Below, piece after piece: positions 39,395 through 48,300 of a stretch of 64,000 bases of DNA. A program made the position numbers and the translations under genes. Origin of the DNA: Sialis fuliginosa (lineage: Eukaryota; Arthropoda; Insecta; Megaloptera; Sialidae); assembly GCA_961205875.1 (NCBI GenBank), contig OY540815.1:23559638-23623637 (forward strand), given 5' to 3'. The first letter of the stretch is position 1. Every line of letters begins with the position of its first letter. The notes under the pieces were generated by a model. That model had not been told where the DNA came from and ran no database searches. It was given only the letters and a program-made list of their open reading frames with translations.

Positions 39395-42300
39395 GCAGAT
39401 AAATAGTTTTTAGTAGTCAAAACAAACGGTATCCTTCCAAGCAATTTTGCTAACCGTAAATGTAACGCTCCATAACAATGTAAATCACAAGGCAACGGTA
39501 CAGTGGGCCGGAATACGGAAAAGTTGGCTAAAAGTCTTAATATTATCAAAAAAAAATTGATAATGATAAAGTGTGGTAAAATTAAAAATAGTAGGCTTAG
39601 ATATACATAAAAGACTAATTCGGAAAAGTTGGTTAAAAGTTTTGATATCACCAAAAAAAATTAATTAGTCTAAATTGTTACTTTGCATATCAATAAAAAT
39701 TTGATAATGATAAAGTGTGGTAAAATTAAATATAGTAGGCTTAGATATAAAGGACTAAACTGTTGTTCAAAAGCCTAAGACCCTAAAATTAAACCAACAA
39801 TTTATATGACGTATGAAGAAACAATTACAGTTACTATTAATATTTTTCATGTACAATTTTTTACATTTTTATACATACATGAATTATACTGTATAATTAT
39901 CATGAAAAAATTCTCGAGATTTTGACAGAATTATACGTTTTTAAGGTTCCTGAATCACGTACCACTATTATCACAATGACGTCTGTCTTTTAACGCTCTA
40001 CAGCTAAAACTGTGAGACTTACAGATGAAATTTTAAACTTAAAGATATGCACCTCTTATTTTTGAAAATCATCACTAATCCGGAAACACAAATAATCGAT
40101 TTTTTAAATTTTTCGAATTATTTTTGAAACGTAACGAATTATAAAAATATGCTATTTATGCCCCATCAGCCAGAAATATTCGTTAATTTTTTTTGTCCAA
40201 GATTTTCAAATAATATCCCACTGTGCAATAGCACATCCAGCTATTATTATTTTGTAGAATCGGATACTACTTCGGAGCAATTCTCTAATGAGATAATTAC
40301 TTAATGGAATTAGGGGGAGGTGACCTCTCCCCCCCTTTCCCCCTTAACCCTCTCCACTTTCTGTGTATAAATCCTACAGGACTTTCGGTAACCATTCTAT
40401 TATTGTTAATCAGTTACTAACAATAGTGGATGTTTCAATCCTTTTTGAAACAGCTTGATTGTGAGTTGTATCTTTTAGTAGAAAATAAGGGTTTCTTTTC
40501 GATTGTAAATGGAGTCTTTATGTACATATGTTATACATGTTGACTTTTAAAGAACTCCCCATACGATGTTCAGTTTGAAAGAAATGTCATGTGAATTCAA
40601 TTAGATTTAATTTTAAGATATTTAATTTAAAAAAAGAGTACCATAGAGTACTAACCTTAACTTGAATACTGTCAAAATTTCATAACATTTCATATACTTT
40701 TGTTCAAGTTACAGCCTTCGAAATAACGTTACTTTTTTTTTTTTTTTTAATCGTGGAAACATTGTTTTTTGATGAGAAAAAATACAGTCCAAAAAAATAA
40801 TGGCTGGATAAGTGTTACGGCACATCTGCCCCAGCTAATTTATTAATAATAAATGTTTTATATAGAGTCCAAAGTGTTACTTGCATAAGTTATATTAATT
40901 AATATATTAAATCAATTATAAAATTTAAATAACTACACTTTTTTACACATCTAAGTTGCTAGGAATTCCGATTTAAAAAAACAACTAAGAAGGGGTTAAA
41001 AGTAACTAATGAATCTACCTACCTACTAATTATCATATGTAGAATTAAAAAAAAAACATAGGTTGTATAAATAAACAAAAAACATAAAAAATAAATAAAA
41101 TTTCTCAATCGACAGCAGAAAACAGAACGATTTTTTTTTAAATAAACATTAAAAAAACAGACGTCACAATCAAGTACAACAATAAATAAATGTTAGATAT
41201 AACGTCAGAGAGGGGAGGGAGAGGGGAATAAACTGGTTTGTATGTATTGTTTTTCCTAAGAGTTTTCAGCTAACAATCAAAATGTCGCGGACGGGACAGC
41301 CCAGGGACTTTTGGGAAACATTCGTGAACATAAGTTATGATTAATAGCTTTTTAGGAATAACACAATATCCCTGAAGGCGTCTGTGCGAGAGAGATGAGG
41401 ATATGATTGAAATGTTCTGTTTTGAGTATTTATTAAATGGAAGTAAACCAAATATAATCTGGTTGAAAATCTAGACAAATATATTTACTTTAAATTTTAA
41501 TACATCAACAAAAATTGGTACATTTATAGTTTTATACATACCTAGATTTTAAGAAACCGATGGGTGCAGGGGGTGAAAGAGGTGAAAAAGGATTATCCTA
41601 TAGTTCAATTTTATGAGGTGCCACAAGGGTGGGGGGGTCTTGTTTCCATTTAAATAACATGGAAAAATTATTTTTTAGTACTAAAGTTGGTATTACTGAT
41701 TCGTGATAACTGATAAAAAAATTTAAGGACGCCATTTGGTAGTGAATAAAATTATTTTATAATAATGCTAGTTATCGGCTTGGTTATTTCTTTTCCGACA
41801 GCTCAGCAGTACCTAGGGTAATTAATATTTATAGAAAATTGACATTAAAATGTTGATTTTTGTAAAAAAAAGAAAAAATGTAAAACGCTTATAAGATTTA
41901 ACTCATTGCATTTACACCTATAGCTCTCTGAACTGTTTTTATAGAGAATTAAATTTCCTACATAATTACCATTTAACTTATTTTTATAAAAACAATAGTT
42001 TAGCCGCGAGAGCCTTTTAGACGTACAATTTAACAAATAAATTTTGAATTTCTGATACGTTGAATTAAGATAAATAGAGAGTTTTATCTTCTACAAAATT
42101 ATGCCCTTAAAAAATCTTCATCAGTTATCATAAATCAGTAATACCAACATTTTCCTATATTATTTAAATGAAAAACGGGACCCCCCACCTTGCAGCACCT
42201 CTTAACTAGTAGGTTAATCCTTTATCGAGGATTTATTTTAGGTCATAACACAATCAAATATAAAATACCCCACAGTCGAAATGAATTTAATTTTAATTAA

Positions 42301-45300
42301 GAAAGATCTAATATATATAATTACATGTATAATCCCCCCCCCTCCACTTTGTACTAAAAATGTACATCGTTAAAGTTACCACGGCCAACTTCGTGCGCAT
42401 TGTCTTATTTCTAAGGAATCTGCCTTATAATGATGCTGTCATTCAACTTGCTACCAAAGCCCTTTAGTTAATATGTACCCCTTGACTACGGAAAGAGACA
42501 ACTCTATAATTTCACTTAAATTGTACTAATCAAAATATTCTTACATGCATGAAATCGACTAACCCTTTAACTATGCTTTGTCTTTTTTGTTAAGACCATT
42601 AAACATTATTAAAGTGTATTTTTTTTTTTTTCAAAAGTATTTTGGATTATATTTATTACATTCAGGGAAAAATTATATTTTTGAATTTATATGTTGCTTT
42701 TTTGCTAAGACCATTAGCCATTATTTTTAAGTACATTATTTTTTTTTCAAAAGTATTTTGGATTATATTTATTACATTTAAAAAAAAATTGAATTTATAT
42801 GTTGTTTTAGAGGCAATCATTTTTTTGTCAGTTTGTTCCGACTTGATATAAAAACTACTGGATCTATTTTGATGGGGCTTTCGCTGTTAGAAAGCCTAAG
42901 TCTCTGAGTTTAAGATATAGGTATGATAATTTATTTACAATTTACAGCAGACCCGTACTAAGGAAAATTTGTAATTAATATTTTTGAATAAAAGGAAATA
43001 AAAATGAAAATTTTAGAGTAAACAGTTTACAATTTATTTACAATTGATATAAACTTTAGTTAGTTTGTCGGACAGACAGATAGTCACTTATTTTTTAATA
43101 GCGAGTGCTATTAAAAAAAATATAAGAAATTTTATTTATTATAATAAAATGTTATTGTTCCAGCAAAACCCCACGCACTGCGTAACTGCACGCTGAGATC
43201 TGGCGTGTACAGTAACAGCACATCGGCAACTTCCACTTCTGCGTCGGTAAACACGAACGCTATCGGCGACGTGCTCGAGGTAGAATGCGTAGCCGGCTAC
43301 GATGGCGGTCTACCACAGACTTTTGTACTAGAAGCGTACGAGTCGAGAACTCATCGTCTTAGACTCAACCTAACAAGGTTAGTAATAAGAATCCTACCCT
43401 CTGTGATATGACCCCAGTAATGGCTATTTTTTAATTAAATGTACTGTATTTGTTGATATTTGATTACTACCATTTCTGAATATTAATCTATATACATTTA
43501 ACTATCTTACTGCGTGATTTGATGACATGAGGCCAATAGGTGTCAAAATGGTGGACATTTAAACTAATTATTAGTATAATTTATTTATTAATTATTATAT
43601 TATCATAGCAACTGATTTACATTATTTCAAATTTCACGAATCTTTCTTTTATATCTTTTGTGTTGTAGTACTTATCATTTTGTAATCATTAGCAAGTGTG
43701 CTCATTACTGGTTTTACTTTATCCATTACTGGAGAAAAACAATCACAAAAACAGTAAACCTTGCTCTTATAGCGGCCATAACTGGTGCCAGTACCTTATT
43801 TGTCAAGAGAATGTATTTTCTTACTAGGCTTTTTTCGCAATTGACAAAACTATTATATTTAATGCTGAGATTTCCGTGCGAAAATCCCATTTTATTGTCA
43901 GTTTACATTTTTTATATCTTTCATTTCCTGTTGTGCTAAAACTTGTAAGTTTTTCTTCCGATCTGACGAAACTAGTACTAAAAAAGTCTTGTGCAACTTT
44001 TTTTAATTCATATTTTCCAAAATAATTCAAAAATTGCATAAATTGACAAGATTTATATCATCGTTTTCTTTTTTCTTCTCAGACGAATCTAAAGATGATG
44101 TTTTTTGAGTCGTGGGCTATTGTCGATTTTCGCGTCGAAGGAAAAAAATTAAATTGACTTTAGTTAACTTTCGCGTCCAAAGGGTTAAAACCGAAACCTG
44201 CATACCTATCCATATTTACTCGTATTATAACAAAAATACATACAAAAGATAACACAGCATTTGTTTATAGTTCCGGAAGTGACGTGCCACTGTTCCGGAT
44301 AGACATGGCGGATCTGGTAGCTCCGATGGCCGCGATAGACTCGAGGGGGCCCGGGGGCGAAGCCCTGCAGCCACCCACACTGCAGATAGTGCTGTACGCA
44401 CAGAACCAGAAAGGACGCAGTGAATCCACTGTGCTAGAAGATATCGCACTCAATGATGCCGAAAAACGTACAGGTATATGTTTGTTTATTTACTGATAAG
44501 GGGGTGAGTTATATCATGTATTTTTTGTTTACATAGCGAAGTGAATTATTATAGCATTTATAATTTCGAATGACTTCAAGAGATTTCTGAATTGTATGGA
44601 ACTTGGCTTCTGGGTGAAATTCGCGTCGATTTGGCCGTGATATCAACACATTGCAGTGGATCTTCTAAAATCGACGCGGCTTATGCCCAGAAGCCAAGAT
44701 CCATATCAAGCTCAATTAAGGTATTTCTCGGAAAAATTAAAAGATTCAAGAGTAAGCTCAAATTTTGTGGTTATTAGAAGCTCCATTCAAAATCTTAAAA
44801 TGATTGACCATCTGTGAGCAAAGATATCGTCAAAATAAAATCAAAAATTTAACATTGCGAGTATAGGGATTACGATATTTTAAGCGGATTTTCAATGAAA
44901 ATGTAAATAATTTTATGTGAAGGAAGAACAAGAAATTTATGAAATTTTCAGGAAAACTAAATTAATATAAATGAAATCTCAAGTATTTTCACCACCCCGT
45001 TTTTAAGTTATAAGTAAAATAAAAACTTATTTTCTGATAAAAAATATCACGGTACTAGCTATGACAACGCCGCAAAATATTGACAATTGCCGCGATATTT
45101 AAAAATCGTACGTGCTAAATATATTGTTCTTTTAATTTCAAGGTATAATACAAATAATAAAAACTAATTCTTAATTATAAACTTATAATATAATAACAAA
45201 TTCAGCTGCAAATAACAGTACACGTTATCAAATCAAAACATTAAATAATATGTAGCTGTCATCGGGAATACAAAACCAATAGAAAATATATGCTCAACGT

Positions 45301-48300
45301 TGCCAAATTTTATTTATCTTGATTTTATACTACACTTTTTTTCTTTTTCTAACATATAGCGTACCTTGTTTCTCCCCGAGAAATACCTTAAATCAAATTT
45401 TAAATAATTTAAATAAATATGTAGTTCTGTACTTGATAAATACCTTTTTCAGACGGCAGTAACGCCTTCACTTTGGTGCCAGTCGCGGCGCTGGTAACTG
45501 GTGCCCTTCTGACCCTCGGTCTAGCAGTTCTTCTGCTGATAGTACTCGCTGTGCGACGTAGAAGGCGCCCACAGTCTAGGGGCGCCGCCCAACACACTCA
45601 TTGTACATCGCTGCACAACAACGACATAGACAAACGAAAATTGTCACCAGCTTCGATGCTGGAAATCAACACAGGTAAAATCTGTTAAAGATATTGTGAT
45701 TTTTTTTTTAGAGATTACATCTAATTGTCACTTTTTTTAGAATAATAAAAAATCAAATTTGGAGGCTTTATTGTACATGTCTCAAAACATACAAAAAAAT
45801 TTTTTTTAATGAAATATAAAACAAAATGGTGAATTTAGCGTTACTACACTGAGTGCATCTTTTTTTATGTGCTCCACTGTGGAAAATAGAACTTCCATGG
45901 ACCAACATCCAGAACAAAAAAAAAGTTTTTCCATCGAAGTACACACGGTTATTAAAAAAATATCGATTTTTGCAAATTGTTTATCACTTTGAACAAAAAA
46001 TCGGCGTTTTGACGACAAAAACGACCTTTAATTGTTTATAAAAACCGTAATTGTTAACCAATTGTAAAAAAATCATATGTACTTCGATGTATAATCTATC
46101 TAAAAACTTACAGTTAAAATTTCAAGTCGATCATCGGATAGAAAATGGCCAAGATACGTTTTCCTCAGTTTTTAAAAACGTGGTTTCGATAAAAATGAAA
46201 TAAAACATTTAAAAATACTCTTTTCGATACTATGTCGGTTTGGCTGTTTTCGATTGCTTATTTTGCTTCTGTTTTGGCTTAAAATCGAATTACGGTGCCC
46301 CTTTACATTACCATATACTATTTATCATTCATTTTTCACCACTTTGGAAAGTGAGCTCTAAAAATTAAAAAAAAATTGTTTATAATTTATCATTTTTAAA
46401 ATGTTTATACATCATTTAAGCCAATAAAAAATTTATTAATGCATTAGATGCAACCCTTAAGTATATTTATATTAATTATGTTACAGGAGAACATCGCTAT
46501 GTTGTTGCTTATACGCTGAAACCTGTAGAAGGTGCTAACGGTGGCGCTCAGACAGAACACCTAGTGGGATCGCCTCCAGGTGGACGTAAACCCTCGCCAC
46601 CGCCGCCCCCTCCCGCCCCTAACCACGTGGTGTACGGAGGTGGTGTTTCCAGCTTCCAATCTCACCACACGCAGCAGCCAGATATACTTAATACTCCTCC
46701 AGGTGTTGTCAGAAGCGGTTTCCAAGCAGGTATGTAAATTACAAGGGTCGAAACTGATCAGTAAAATCAGTAAGTCAGTTTTTTGGAAGATAATCAGTTT
46801 TTTTGGGTTTGGTACTCAAAGTTTTCACATCGAAGTCCTATTTATCGTGAAAAAACTCACTATTTGCCTTCAAAACGACACAATTTTATTCTAAAGTTAA
46901 CTCCTTTTTGGCCCAAATAGTTGAAAATTATTTTCTTTTTAAAGTAAGGAAGCATTGAATAAGAACAATTTTCAAGAAAATTGGTTTATTTCAAGAAAGA
47001 ACACAGTAACGAGTGTACTAACTAAATTCTAAGCCCAAAAAAAGAGTCAGCTCCTGGAGTTAACTCCATTTTGACCCAAGCGAATGAAGCAGCTAACTCA
47101 TTCTAGCGGATACCTTGAGAACTATCAACGGTAGGTAACTCTTTGTTGAACCAAACGAAAGAATGATTTTCTTCCCCCAAAAAACGGTTGTTAACTCTGT
47201 TTGGTCTAAAAATGGAGTTAACTCGTTGTTGCTGCAAACCCCTCAATTATAAAGCGAACCCTGAGAAAGATTCTTATTTATTTTTTGGTAATAGGTTCTC
47301 CCAGGTCGCCTCAGACCCCGCTAGTGTCGGTAGGGCGGCCAGATGGACTGTTCCCAGCTCCTGCGACGCCGCCCCATTCCCTGGACATCGCGTCTAGCTA
47401 CGCCGGGGTACAGTTTGCAACACAACCTAACTCCCTCGGCATTAACAACTTTGTAAGTACACAAAAACGAGAGGTGTACCGGAATTATTATCTTAAATTC
47501 AGTGGCGTAGATAGCTGTGATGGGGAGGAGGGATATATGCAAAATTAAAAAATAACCTTTTTTTTTTGATCATATAAACTTTTTACTCTTATCTTCCCAA
47601 TTTTTCCTATTTAGTTCTACTATTTTCTTCCTTCAACTTTAAAAAACTGTCTTGAGTTTTCTCATGGGGGGTGATTAATCATCTTAATCCCCTCCTATCT
47701 ACGCCACTGCTTAAAGTAATATAGCATTGTTCTCTATGGCATTTCTTTAAGAAAATACATTAAATTATAAATAGGCATGATGCCAGTAACAAAGTATCAC
47801 TGAAATTTCGATTTTAAATAATGAAATAGGTTAAAAAGATTCTAAAAAATGTATTTATTTTTATATTAAAAGCGAGATTAATATGATTTTTGTTAAAATA
47901 AAAACACAAAATACAGCAATCCGCCATGTTAGAGTGAATGACGTCACGCCTAAGTAAACATACATTTTGTTTCATTAATATCTGCACTGTTTATAAATTA
48001 TTTTGTGGTTTTAAATTATCAATTTGCTCAGTTTTGTGTTACCAAAACTAAAACCGAGAAACGTTAGCGATGGAACAAGGTTTTATTATTGTTGACAATG
48101 AGTGTTTACATAGGCGTGACGTCACAAATGCGCCATGACACCTGCGAGCGTTTTGACGTCAAATTCAAAATTAGTTTTAAAAGAGTCAATTTTTGTAATT
48201 AAACCTTTATTTTCTGCAGAAATAAGTATTTTTTTGGAAATAGAAGACACGTAAAATCATCATAAAACAGTTTTTAAAAATTAAGCATCATGCCTATTTT

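Larger units (their letters stand above)
38581..43163 (+). other. Side intron, 4.6 kb
   Basis: No exon seen. It contains a CT/AC microsatellite, an element with ~150-bp inverted ends, a short duplication and dispersed repeats at 38740-39060, 39910-40140 and 40635-40740 (the last also found inverted at 25890-26010). Confidence 0.75.

Noticed and set aside
41283-41345. Short ORF MSRTGQPRDFWETFVNISYD in an intron
   Set aside because: Twenty codons only, without splice sites in register, and no link to Side or to a known small protein.
44225-44453. Minus-strand ORFs opposite the FNIII exon
   Set aside because: Antisense shadows; the + strand reading fits the Side family and the splice phases.
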